A DNA stretch of 32,199 bases from NCBI GenBank assembly GCA_964423345.1, contig CAYREV010000027.1, forward strand, positions 1 through 32,199, in the 5' to 3' direction. Under the pieces are notes generated by a model that did not search any database, was not told the DNA's origin, and worked only from the letters and a program-made list of their open reading frames with translations. The stretch comes from CAYREV01 sp964423345. GTDB taxonomy: Bacteria > Bacteroidota > Rhodothermia > Balneolales > Balneolaceae. This document shows, piece by piece, positions 8,747 through 16,204 of the stretch (position 1 is its first letter; every line of letters starts with the position of its first letter). Position numbers and translations under genes: made by a program.

Positions 8747-9691
8747 CTATTTCTTGACCAGGTACTGCAGGCTGAACAGCCTCTTATCGTCGGTCCACAC
8801 CCACTTTACTTCATACCATGGTGATACCAGCTCACTAAATTCCTCCGGAGAATACTTGTAGGAGTTTTCCGTGTGAATGGTTTCTCCCCGGTCAAAGTGA
8901 ATCTCCGTGCCGTCAATGGGCACCGTTTGTTCGCATTGGCTGACCAGGTGCATTTCGATCCTGCCCTTCTCCTCGTTGTAAAAGGCCTTGTGCTTAAATC
9001 GGTCAACATCAAAATCCGCCCGGGCCTCCCGGTTCAGTCGCACCAGCATGTTTTTGTTGAATGCTGCCGTAATCCCTTCCTTATCGTTATAGGCCGCTTC
9101 CAGAATTTTACGGTCTTTTTTCAAGTCGACCCCTATAAGCAAGCCTCCGCCGGGGATCAGTAAATTTGAGATGGTCCCCAAAAAGTTTCGGGCCTGTTCG
9201 GGCTTGAAATTCCCGATAGTGGAACCCGGGTAAAACAGTACATAATATTCGAAGGATACCGGCAGCTCGGGGATATGGAAAGGCCTGGTGTAATCAGCGC
9301 AAACAGGCTTGATCGTCAGCTCCGGATATTCCTTTCTCAGGGTGCGGACCGTTTCCATCAGGTATTTTCTGGAAATATCCACCGGCACATAGGCCGCCAG
9401 TTGCGATAAGTGATCCAGCAGCAGCCTGGTCTTGCTGCTGCTCCCGCTGCCCAGCTCCACGAGCACCGAATCACTGCCGATAGCTGCTGAAATATCATCG
9501 ATATTGTTTTCCAGTATCTTTCTTTCGGTACGGGTGGGATAATATTCATCCAGGTGGGTAATCTTCTCGAAGAGTTCCGAGCCCCGCTGATCGTAAAAGT
9601 ACTTACTCGGTATTCGTTTCTGCTTGCGCTGCAACCCTTCTACCACTTCATTGATTGTATGCGAAGATATGCTGCCTGCTTCTTGACTCAT
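8747..9691 (-). CDS. egtD: L-histidine Nα-methyltransferase EgtD (ergothioneine biosynthesis)
   Basis: 314 residues, the usual length for EgtD (about 320). It contains the family signature YFYDQRGSELFEKI (31-44) followed by EYYPTRTE (49-56), and the SAM-binding glycine motif VELGSGSSSKT (78-88). YYVLFYPGSTIGNF and GGGLLIGVDLKKD further match this methyltransferase family. EgtD transfers three methyl groups from S-adenosylmethionine to histidine, giving hercynine, the substrate of EgtB. The start codon lies 9 bp after the egtB stop, so the two are almost certainly co-transcribed and translated in sequence. No Shine-Dalgarno sequence is visible, in keeping with coupled or leaderless-like initiation in this group. 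No unusual features were seen in the sequence. Confidence 0.93.
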   Translation of the reverse strand: MSQEAGSISSHTINEVVEGLQRKQKRIPSKYFYDQRGSELFEKITHLDEYYPTRTERKILENNIDDISAAIGSDSVLVELGSGSSSKTRLLLDHLSQLAAYVPVDISRKYLMETVRTLRKEYPELTIKPVCADYTRPFHIPELPVSFEYYVLFYPGSTIGNFKPEQARNFLGTISNLLIPGGGLLIGVDLKKDRKILEAAYNDKEGITAAFNKNMLVRLNREARADFDVDRFKHKAFYNEEKGRIEMHLVSQCEQTVPIDGTEIHFDRGETIHTENSYKYSPEEFSELVSPWYEVKWVWTDDKRLFSLQYLVKK

Positions 9692-9700
9692 GGATGGAGG

Positions 9701-11002
9701 CTAAAGGTTTCGGGCCAGGCGGATACCATTGAATTGCCAGCGGGCATCCGGATAGAAAAAGTTACGGTAGGTTTTCCGTATATGGGTCTCGGAAGTCGCA
9801 CAAGAGCCGCCCCGCAGTACATACTGGCTGCACATAAACTTCCCGTTGTACTCTCCGAGGGCTCCCGGCAGCGGTTCATAACCCGGGTAGGCATCATAGG
9901 CGCTTTTCGTCCACTCCCATACATCGCCATACATCTGTTTCAGTCCCTCACCGTGTTCCTGCAGGGGACGCGGATGGAAATATCCCTCTTCAACAAAATT
10001 TCCTTTGTATGGCAGGTCGCCCGCACCCACTTCCCATTCCTCTTCGGTGGGAAGCCGCGCGCCGGCCCACCTGGCAAACGCATCGGCTTCATAATGGCTT
10101 ACATGCGTTAACGGCTCATGGGGATTTACTTTTCGCACACCCGACAGGGTGTAACAGTGCCAGGCCCCATCCCTTTGAAACCAGTAGAGGGGGCTGTCCC
10201 ATCCTCTTTCGTTGACCGTCGCCCAGCCATCGTCCAGCCACAACTCCGATCGTTCATAGCCTCCGTCTTCCATAAATTCCAGATACTCGCTGTTGGTAAC
10301 CAGCCGGTCGCCCAGCTCGAAGGGTTCCAGGAATACCCGGTGGGTGGGGCGTTCGTTGTCGTAAGTAAATTCATCGCCCTTGTTTCCAATCTCGTAGACT
10401 CCCTCGTCAAAAGAGACCCACCCCATGGCCGGTGTCGCCTTGCTTTCCGGCTGTTTGATTTCCTTATAGGCAGGCAACAGGGGGTTTTGGGCAAACATAT
10501 ATTTGAAATCGGTAACCATAAGCTCCTGGTGCTGCTGCTCATGGTTGTTGCCGATCTCAATGACCGGGCCGTACTCTTCAAGCTGGTCGCCGGTAGCATT
10601 TTCCAGGAATTTCAGAATCTCCCTGTTGACATACTCCCGGTACTCGTAGACCTCCCGGACGGTGGGCCGGCTAAGCAGTCCCCGCTTGGACCGGCTATGG
10701 GGCTCTCCCGTTTGGAGGTAATAGGAATTGAAAATATAGGAGTATTGCGGATGGAGCGACCGGTAGTCCTCCCGGGCCTTGTCCAATACAAAGGTTTCGT
10801 AGAACCAGCTTACATGGGCGAGGTGCCATTTGGTCGGGCTGGTATTCTCCATAGCCTGAACCACATAGTCTTCAATTTCCAGCGGTTCGGCCAGCTGCTC
10901 GCTGAAATCCCTTACGGCCTTAAAGCGGGAGATGAGGTGTTCTCTTGAAAAGCGTTGGTCAGGTGTATTGACAATGGTTTTCTTGACTGCTGTTGTATCC
11001 AT
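9701..11002 (-). CDS. egtB: Ergothioneine biosynthesis sulfoxide synthase EgtB
   Basis: 433 residues with the two EgtB domains. An N-terminal DinB-like four-helix bundle holds the non-haem iron ligands: a first histidine in KWHLAHVSWFYE (His60 or His63) and the HxxxHxE motif HEQQHQE (His154, His158). A C-terminal formylglycine-generating-enzyme-like domain runs from about residue 195 to the end, with RLPTEEEWE, DVWEWT, LRGGSC and the closing NGIRLARN. EgtB couples hercynine, oxygen and a thiol donor (cysteine or γ-glutamylcysteine) to a sulfoxide. Which donor is used cannot be read from the sequence. It is a stand-alone protein and not the longer OvoA fusion that makes ovothiol. It is the first gene of the egtB-egtD pair. 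Neither the γ-glutamylcysteine-pathway gene egtC nor the lyase egtE lies nearby. Confidence 0.93.
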   Translation of the reverse strand: MDTTAVKKTIVNTPDQRFSREHLISRFKAVRDFSEQLAEPLEIEDYVVQAMENTSPTKWHLAHVSWFYETFVLDKAREDYRSLHPQYSYIFNSYYLQTGEPHSRSKRGLLSRPTVREVYEYREYVNREILKFLENATGDQLEEYGPVIEIGNNHEQQHQELMVTDFKYMFAQNPLLPAYKEIKQPESKATPAMGWVSFDEGVYEIGNKGDEFTYDNERPTHRVFLEPFELGDRLVTNSEYLEFMEDGGYERSELWLDDGWATVNERGWDSPLYWFQRDGAWHCYTLSGVRKVNPHEPLTHVSHYEADAFARWAGARLPTEEEWEVGAGDLPYKGNFVEEGYFHPRPLQEHGEGLKQMYGDVWEWTKSAYDAYPGYEPLPGALGEYNGKFMCSQYVLRGGSCATSETHIRKTYRNFFYPDARWQFNGIRLARNL

Positions 11003-11126
11003 AACCGGGTATTTTTCTGAAGGTGGTCATATACATTACAATATTACATACATAACCGTTCTTGGATGGTGTCGTTAAAACGATTCCAGAATTTAGACTA
11101 CGACAGCAGCAGGAGTATTACCAATC

Positions 11127-11378
11127 TTACTTTTCCCGGTAAAAGTAGATCTTTTTGTTTTTTGAATCCTTGCCGCTTTTAATCTTTACACCCTTCTCCC
11201 GGTTGTACTGATAGACAGCCGTACGCATGGAGTTGACACTTTTGTCGTCCTTGTAATCAACTTCAATTGCATCGCCCCCCACCTCGAGGTCGTCCAATGC
11301 TTCAAGCAAAGGTTTGAATTTTGACGACCGTCTTTTTGATGTTTTTATTTTTTCCCGGTCAACGAACTTAATATCCAT
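11127..11378 (-). CDS. Small basic hypothetical protein (83 residues)
   Basis: I do not recognise a named family. The protein is lysine-rich and soluble, with no signal peptide or membrane helix. It begins MDIKFVDREKIKTSKRRSSKF and continues through LLEALDDLEVGGDAIEVDY and MRTAVYQYNREKGVKIKSG, ending in KKIYFYREK. The alternation of a helix (FKPLLEALDDL), a basic helix and short strands would suit a small winged-helix-like or DNA-binding fold, but this is only an impression. The start ATG sits inside a perfect 13-bp inverted repeat, ATACCAATGGTAT (11377-11389), which might be an autoregulatory site. It stands alone, 124 bp from egtB and 189 bp from the next small gene. Confidence 0.65.
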   Translation of the reverse strand: MDIKFVDREKIKTSKRRSSKFKPLLEALDDLEVGGDAIEVDYKDDKSVNSMRTAVYQYNREKGVKIKSGKDSKNKKIYFYREK

Positions 11379-11389
11379 ACCAATGGTAT
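11377..11389. promoter_or_regulatory. Inverted repeat overlapping a start codon (possible operator)
   Basis: ATACCA-A-TGGTAT is a perfect 6+1+6 palindrome covering the first base pairs of the 83-residue gene's start codon and the bases just before it. A repressor bound here would block initiation, but no regulator is identified. A palindrome of this size can arise by chance in AT-rich intergenic DNA. Confidence 0.22.
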
Positions 11390-11503
11390 TCTACTTTGTT
11401 TCTATTTAGCCAACTAATGTATATTAATATAACTTATTTAATTATTAAATCTAACATTTATTGTATTATAGGTATATATGATTATATCTGTTTAGATACA
11501 GCC

Positions 11504-11546
11504 TAAAATAAAAAAAGGTTGCAAAACATTCGTTCTGCAACCTTTT
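11504..11546 (-). terminator. Rho-independent terminator after the 70-residue gene
   Basis: GGTTGCA (11517-11523) pairs with TGCAACC (11536-11542) around a 12-nt loop, extended by flanking A/T pairs. Read on the minus strand, the stem is followed by an uninterrupted T run and a second T4 block. It lies 22 bp beyond the stop codon of the small minus-strand gene at 11568-11780. The T4 on the other side may allow weak termination in the plus direction. Confidence 0.75.
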
Positions 11547-11567
11547 GCCGGGCTTTTAAAAAATTAC

Positions 11568-11780
11568 TTACTGAATCTTATAGAATTGTTCGTACACATA
11601 ATCCCAAAAATCAGCCAGGTTGGATCCTTTATTATGAGGATTTTTGGATTTCGATGATTTCATCGCATCCAGGCATGCTTTCTCCTTCGCATCGTAATAA
11701 GACTTAAGCTGATGCGCTGTGGGATTTTCAATCATCTCTTCAAACTTTTCAATTTTTTCTTTGCTGCGCTTCTCCGACAT
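11568..11780 (-). CDS. Small hypothetical protein (70 residues)
   Basis: Not a family I can name. The predicted protein is charged, soluble and helical: MSEKRSKEKIEKFEEMIENP, then TAHQLKSYYDAKEKACLDAM, a Ser/Lys/Asn-rich linker, and an aromatic end SNLADFWDYVYEQFYKIQ. There is no signal peptide, cysteine pair or membrane segment. Support for it being real comes from an ordinary amino-acid composition, a good terminator just beyond its stop codon on the same strand, and an ATG start with no competing gene. It lies between the 83-residue gene and tRNA-Val on the same strand, but the tRNA has its own terminator, so this gene is probably transcribed alone. Confidence 0.62.
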   Translation of the reverse strand: MSEKRSKEKIEKFEEMIENPTAHQLKSYYDAKEKACLDAMKSSKSKNPHNKGSNLADFWDYVYEQFYKIQ

Positions 11781-11919
11781 AATTTTCCAATGTTTTTGTT
11801 GATCTACATTTTAATAACGAAGAAAAGGGGTAAAAAATTTCCCTCCAACCCTAAATAACCAAGCCGGGGCAGTTCTTCAAGAGGCTTCCGGCTTCTGGAA
11901 ATAAAAACGAAATCTTTTC

Positions 11920-11959
11920 CAAAACAAAAAAGGACAGCCCCCTTTCGGAGACTGCCCTT
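11920..11959 (-). terminator. Strong terminator after tRNA-Val
   Basis: The arms 11930-11942 and 11947-11959 form a 13-bp stem (with a few G-T pairs) closed by a GAAA tetraloop on the minus strand. A T6-G-T4 tract follows. It starts 11 bp after the tRNA discriminator base. This is a textbook intrinsic terminator for the tRNA transcript. Confidence 0.9.
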
Positions 11960-11970
11960 CGCTTTTAATG

Positions 11971-12044
11971 TGGGCGATGAAGGATTCGAACCTACGACTT
12001 CCTCCTTGTAAGGGAGGCACTCTAAACCGCTGAGTTAATCGCCC
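11971..12044 (-). tRNA. tRNA-Val, anticodon TAC
   Basis: A 74-nt cloverleaf reads from 12044 leftward. The acceptor is GGGCGAT paired with ATCGCCC, followed by discriminator A. The D arm is ACTC/GAGT. The anticodon stem CCTCC/GGAGG closes the loop CTTACAA, so the anticodon is TAC (valine, reading GUA and probably other GUN codons). The variable loop is AAGTC. The T arm has GTAGG, loop TTCGAAT, then CCTTC, which leaves a T-T mismatch at pair 50-64. CCA is not encoded and must be added after transcription. A good promoter lies upstream and a strong terminator downstream, so this is a single-gene unit. Confidence 0.95.
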
Positions 12045-12059
12045 CGTTTTTTGAGAGCA

Positions 12060-12090
12060 CAAATATAAGAACATTTAAAACCTCAACAAA
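12060..12090 (-). promoter_or_regulatory. Bacteroidota-type promoter of tRNA-Val
   Basis: On the minus strand TTTG (12087-12090), then exactly 19 bp, then TATATTTG (12060-12067). This matches the Bacteroidota primary sigma consensus TTTG-N19-TAnnTTTG. The -7 box ends 15 bp before the mature 5' end of the tRNA, leaving room for a short leader. Confidence 0.75.
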
Positions 12091-12139
12091 ACATTTTCTG
12101 CCCTGCATATCTTTTTCAGACTGGGGAATCAAAATCAGG

Positions 12140-12152
12140 TTAACACTGTTAA
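12140..12152. promoter_or_regulatory. Palindrome TTAACACTGTTAA upstream of the beta-oxidation genes
   Basis: A perfect 6+1+6 inverted repeat about 88 bp before the fadI-like start codon. Its position would suit an operator for a fatty-acid-responsive TetR- or GntR-type repressor, but no such regulator is present in the window, and I do not recognise the site as a known consensus. Confidence 0.3.
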
Positions 12153-12239
12153 GTTTTCCTTGACTAATCTGGTATAATGAACCATCTTAATCTCATCTAA
12201 GCTCATTACAAGCAATCATTTATTGAAAATATCACTCCC

Positions 12240-13535
12240 ATGGAAGAGCAAGAAACCTCTCGAAATGCCGTACTCGTCGATGGAGCACGCATCCCCTTTC
12301 AACGATCGGCAACCGGCTATAAAGACCTGATGGCCTACGACCTGGGACGCATGGCAATTGAAGGGCTCATCGGGCGGTCTCCCATCCATGCCGATCAGCT
12401 GGACCGCGTGATCATGGGCACCGTCATACAGGATGTTAACACCAGCAATGTGGCCCGCGAGTCGGCCCTCGGAGCCGGCGTGCCCGACTCCGTGCCGGCC
12501 CATACCGTGACCATGGCCTGCATCTCTTCCAACCAGGCGATCACCAGTGCGGTCGAAGCCATCAAGTCCGGCCAGGCCGGCATCGTACTGGCGGGGGGGA
12601 CGGAGACCATGTCCGACATCCCCATACGCCTCAGAAAGAATATGCGGCAGAAACTGCTGGAGGCCCGCAAGTACAAGTCGCCGGCCGACTGGCTGAAATT
12701 TTTCAAGGGGCTTTCGCCCTCCGACCTGCTGCCCGAAATCCCCTCCATATCGGAATTTTCCACCGGCGAGACCATGGGCGAAAGCTGCGACCGCATGGCC
12801 GCCCATTTCGGTATCAGCCGCAAGGAGCAGGATGAATACGCGCTTCGCTCTCACCGCCTGGCAGCCAAAGCGACCAAGGAGGGATTGCTGGACGATGAAC
12901 TCTTACCGGCTTCCGTTCCGCCGGACTTCGACCCCATAACCCACGACAACACCTTCCGGGAGGATACCTCCATGGAGAAACTCGAAAAACTGAGTCCGGC
13001 TTTCATCAAGCCTCACGGCACCATCACCGCCGGCAACTCCTCCGCTTTCACCGACGGGGCTTCGGCCTGCCTGGTCATGGAGGAACAAAAAGCCGTCGAT
13101 CTCGGCCTGAAACCCAGGGCCTACCTGCGCTCATACACCTATGTGGCCCAGGATCCGGAGGATGAACTTCTGCTGGGCCCCGCATACGCCGTACCAAAGG
13201 TGCTGGATGCCATGAACCTGACGATAGCGGATATCGACGTATTTGAATTTCACGAAGCCTTCGCAGGCCAGATCCTGACCGTGCTGAAAGCCCTGAACTC
13301 GGAGACTTTTGCCCGGGAGAAACTGGACAGGAATAAAAAAGTGGGCGAGGTACCCATGGACAAATTCAACCTGTGGGGCGGCTCGCTCTCCCTGGGCCAC
13401 CCCTTCGGGGCCACGGGCACGCGCATCGTCACCACCGCGGCCAACCGCCTGCATCACGAAGACGGCTCCCTTGCCCTGGTCGCCGCCTGCGCGGCGGGGG
13501 GACAGGGACACGCCATCATACTGGAGAGGTACTGA
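12240..13535 (+). CDS. fadI: FadI-like acetyl-CoA C-acyltransferase (3-ketoacyl-CoA thiolase)
   Basis: 431 residues, the length of the FadI/trifunctional-protein β-subunit branch. All thiolase active-site elements are present: nucleophile Cys94 in TMACISSNQ, His338 in FHEAFAGQ, His387 in GHPFGATG, and the second cysteine Cys417 in AACAAGGQGHA. The enzyme cleaves 3-ketoacyl-CoA with CoA to release acetyl-CoA, the last step of fatty-acid β-oxidation. The insertion around MRQKLLEARKYKSPADWLKFFKGL is the membrane/partner-binding loop region typical of this branch. The gene directly downstream encodes the multifunctional partner subunit, so the two should form an αβ complex. The start at ATG 12240 matches the family N-terminus. 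Confidence 0.92.
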   Translation: MEEQETSRNAVLVDGARIPFQRSATGYKDLMAYDLGRMAIEGLIGRSPIHADQLDRVIMGTVIQDVNTSNVARESALGAGVPDSVPAHTVTMACISSNQAITSAVEAIKSGQAGIVLAGGTETMSDIPIRLRKNMRQKLLEARKYKSPADWLKFFKGLSPSDLLPEIPSISEFSTGETMGESCDRMAAHFGISRKEQDEYALRSHRLAAKATKEGLLDDELLPASVPPDFDPITHDNTFREDTSMEKLEKLSPAFIKPHGTITAGNSSAFTDGASACLVMEEQKAVDLGLKPRAYLRSYTYVAQDPEDELLLGPAYAVPKVLDAMNLTIADIDVFEFHEAFAGQILTVLKALNSETFAREKLDRNKKVGEVPMDKFNLWGGSLSLGHPFGATGTRIVTTAANRLHHEDGSLALVAACAAGGQGHAIILERY

Positions 13536-13641
13536 AAACGAACAATCATAAACCAACCCTGCGGACGCCCAAAAAATGCCCGCATGGGTATTTGAAGAAT
13601 GTCATCCGTTTGATTCCCGAAATTTAAAATTCCAAAACCCT

Positions 13642-15759
13642 ATGGATTACCTCGACATCAAAAACGAAAACGGCATTGCGGTCGTCACCCTCGACCAGCC
13701 GGGCGAAAAGGTAAACAAACTGAATGAGTCCATGATCGACGCATTCAGGGAACTGCTCGATACCGCCGAAAAGGACGATTCCATCAGGGGTATCGTTCTC
13801 ATCAGCGGCAAAGAAAATAATTTCATCGCGGGGGCCGATGTGGAGATGCTCAAAAACAAGCAGGCCCCTGAGGGAATTGAGGAGCTGAGCCGCAGCGGCA
13901 ACCGGCTGCTGCTCAGGCTGGAGCAATTCGGCAAGCCGATCGTGGCCGCCATCCACGGCTCCTGTATCGGGGGCGGCAACGAAGTGGCTATGGCCTGCCA
14001 CTACCGCGTGGCCTCCCGCAGCTCGAAAACAACCTTCGGGCAGCCGGAAGTCAAGCTCGGCCTGCTGCCGGGCGGTGGCGGCACCCAGCGGCTGCCCCGG
14101 CTCGTAGGCATTCAAAATGCCCTCAAATACGCCCTTACCGGCAAAAACATCTATCCCCGGCAGGCCTACCGCATGGGCTTGGTCGATGAACTTACCCACA
14201 AAGACGCCATCTTCACCGCGGCGGCCAAGGCGGTGGACAAGATACAGTCGGGCAGCTTCAGCAGGCCCGACAAGCGGAGCCTCGGAACCCGCCTTCTTGA
14301 AGGCAATCCCATCGGCCGCAAAATCATCTTTTCACAGGCCCGCAAACGGGCAAAATCCAATACCAAAGGCAATTATCCCGCCCCATCCAGGATCATCGAC
14401 TGCATCGAAGAGGGATACAAAAACGGGATGGAAGCGGGGCTGGAGATGGAGGCCGTCGGCTTCGGCCAACTGGCGGCCACGCCGGAGTCCAAAGCGCTGG
14501 TCAACCTCTTTTTTGCCATGCAGGGCGCCAAAAAGAACCCCGGTGGGGAACAGGCCAGGGACGTCCATAAGATCGGCGTGCTGGGAGCCGGCCTGATGGG
14601 TTCCGGCATTGCCGAAGTCAGCATTGACGACGACTACCGGGTGCTGCTGAAGGACCAGCAGATCGACCAAGCAGCAAAAGGAAAGAAGTCGATCTGGAAA
14701 AGCCTGGAGAAGAAAAGGAAAAAACATATCATTTCCTCTTTTGAAAGGGACCGCAAATCAAGCCTGGTAACGCCCACGGAAAACTATGACGGTTTTGAGA
14801 ATGTGGACCTGGTGATTGAAGCCGTATTTGAGGACCTCGACCTGAAACAAAACATCCTGCGCGAAGTGGAGGAAGTCGTCCCCGACCACTGTATTTTTGC
14901 CTCCAACACCTCTTCCCTGCCCATTTCAAAGATCGCAAGCGCCTCCCGGCGTCCCCGGCAGGTCGTGGGCATGCACTACTTCTCCCCGGTTCCCAAGATG
15001 CCCCTTCTGGAGATTATCACTACCGGCCAGACCGCCGATTGGGTGGAGGCCACGGCCCGGGAAGTGGGGATAGCACAGGGAAAACATGTTATTGTGGTAA
15101 AAGACGGCCCCGGCTTTTATACCACTCGCATCCTGGCGCCCTATATGAACGAAGCCCTGATGCTGCTGGAAGAGGGGATATCCATCCAACAACTGGACCG
15201 GGAGATGAAACAGTTCGGTTTCCCGGTCGGGCCCGCCGCCCTATTCGACGAGGTGGGTATAGACGTGGCCGCCCATATCACCGAGGTGCTCAACCCCATG
15301 TTTTCCGAGCGGGGGGTGGACCCCAACGAAAAGCCTCAACAGCTCTTCGAGGAGGGATATAAAGGCAAGAAGAACCGTAAAGGGTTTTACGCCTATGAAG
15401 AGGGCAAGAAAAAGGAACCCAACGAAGAGATATACACCTTTTTCGGCGGTGCCGATCGCCAACGCATGGATTCGCAACAGGTACAGCAACGCATGGCGCT
15501 GACGATGGTCAATGAAGCGGCCCTCTGCCTGCAGGAAGAGATATTGCAACAACCGACCGACGGCGACCTGGGTGCCGTCCTCGGCCTGGGCTTCCCTCCT
15601 TTTCTGGGAGGACCCTTCCGTTATATCGACCGGGTCGGAGCCGGCGAAATTGTAAGCCGCATGGAATCACTGCAAGGGGAACACGGCCCGCGTTTCACGC
15701 CGGCCCCCATTATCCGGGATTATGCCTCCTCTAACAGGGCTTTTCACGGCGACTCATAA
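13642..15759 (+). CDS. fadJ: FadJ-like multifunctional enoyl-CoA hydratase/3-hydroxyacyl-CoA dehydrogenase
   Basis: 705 residues, near E. coli FadJ (714). An N-terminal crotonase domain (about 1-190) has oxyanion-hole segments NFIAGADVEML and GSCIGGGNEVAMACHYR, with candidate catalytic Glu114 and Glu136. The NAD-binding dehydrogenase domain starts at about 310 with GAGLMGSGIAEV and continues through ASNTSSLPIS and HYFSPVPKMPLLEII. The C-terminal 3HCDH domain includes GFYTTRIL and FPVGPAALFDEVGID. Together these hydrate 2-enoyl-CoA and oxidise the 3-hydroxy product for the thiolase encoded upstream. I placed the start at ATG 13642; an in-frame ATG at 13576 would add 22 residues unlike the family. 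The gap after fadI is 106 bp, so they are probably one transcript. Confidence 0.93.
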   Translation: MDYLDIKNENGIAVVTLDQPGEKVNKLNESMIDAFRELLDTAEKDDSIRGIVLISGKENNFIAGADVEMLKNKQAPEGIEELSRSGNRLLLRLEQFGKPIVAAIHGSCIGGGNEVAMACHYRVASRSSKTTFGQPEVKLGLLPGGGGTQRLPRLVGIQNALKYALTGKNIYPRQAYRMGLVDELTHKDAIFTAAAKAVDKIQSGSFSRPDKRSLGTRLLEGNPIGRKIIFSQARKRAKSNTKGNYPAPSRIIDCIEEGYKNGMEAGLEMEAVGFGQLAATPESKALVNLFFAMQGAKKNPGGEQARDVHKIGVLGAGLMGSGIAEVSIDDDYRVLLKDQQIDQAAKGKKSIWKSLEKKRKKHIISSFERDRKSSLVTPTENYDGFENVDLVIEAVFEDLDLKQNILREVEEVVPDHCIFASNTSSLPISKIASASRRPRQVVGMHYFSPVPKMPLLEIITTGQTADWVEATAREVGIAQGKHVIVVKDGPGFYTTRILAPYMNEALMLLEEGISIQQLDREMKQFGFPVGPAALFDEVGIDVAAHITEVLNPMFSERGVDPNEKPQQLFEEGYKGKKNRKGFYAYEEGKKKEPNEEIYTFFGGADRQRMDSQQVQQRMALTMVNEAALCLQEEILQQPTDGDLGAVLGLGFPPFLGGPFRYIDRVGAGEIVSRMESLQGEHGPRFTPAPIIRDYASSNRAFHGDS

Positions 15760-15807
15760 GGCCTGCTCACTGCAGACCGTAGCATATCGCCCGACAAGCC
15801 GGTAAAA

Positions 15808-15838
15808 TTGTTCTGGGGCTTTAAAAATGGTATCTTTG
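15808..15838 (+). promoter_or_regulatory. Bacteroidota-type promoter of yajC
   Basis: TTG (15808-15810), 20 bp, then TATCTTTG (15831-15838), an exact TAnnTTTG box. It lies 40 bp before the yajC start, in a position to drive yajC and probably ribBA. Confidence 0.65.
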
Positions 15839-15878
15839 ATAGCTTTAAAACAACCTCAACTATTTACAACACTGATTC

Positions 15879-16193
15879 ATGTTTGATTTAGCTATATTTT
15901 TAATGGGAGCCCCTGAAGGAGGCGGTAGCGGGTGGACCTCCCTTATTTTCATGGGTATCATATTCGCCATCTTCTATTTCTTCATTATCCGTCCCCAAAG
16001 CCAGAAACAGAAGGAAATACAGCAAAAGGTTTCCAAAATGGAAAAAGGGGATAAGATTGTGACCACCGGCGGAATGGTTGCCAAAGTCACAACTGTTGAT
16101 GATGACTCCGTCCTGGCCGAAATTGACAGTGGCGTTAAAGCACGCTTTATGAAGAGCGCCATCACTGATGTAAATCCCAATAAAGAAAACTAG
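15879..16193 (+). CDS. yajC: Preprotein translocase accessory subunit YajC
   Basis: 104 residues. One N-terminal membrane helix (about 20-40, SLIFMGIIFAIFYFFIIRPQ) is followed by the family hallmark RPQSQKQKEIQQKVSKMEKGDKI and a soluble domain with VTTGGMVAKVTTVDDDSVLAEI. YajC associates with SecD/SecF and the SecYEG translocon in the inner membrane. The N-terminal MFDLAIFLMGAPEGGG resembles the hydrophobic, glycine-rich leader common in Bacteroidota members. The gene has its own good promoter and sits 11 bp before ribBA. SecDF genes are not in the window. Confidence 0.92.
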   Translation: MFDLAIFLMGAPEGGGSGWTSLIFMGIIFAIFYFFIIRPQSQKQKEIQQKVSKMEKGDKIVTTGGMVAKVTTVDDDSVLAEIDSGVKARFMKSAITDVNPNKEN

Positions 16194-16204
16194 TTACCGC
16201 ATAC

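Noticed and set aside
11877..12074. Minus-strand open frame of 65 codons
   Set aside because: It runs across the tRNA-Val gene and its terminator and has no protein-like features.
12168..12185. TTGACT near TATAAT upstream of fadI
   Set aside because: Only about 7 bp separate the two boxes, so they cannot act as a -35/-10 pair.
13576..13641. Upstream in-frame start adding 22 residues to the FadJ-like protein
   Set aside because: The added residues do not resemble the N-terminus of the crotonase domain, which begins naturally at MDYLDIKNENGIAVV.
15760..16204. FMN riboswitch before yajC-ribBA
   Set aside because: No conserved riboswitch helices or sequence blocks could be found, and the space between yajC and ribBA is only 11 bp.
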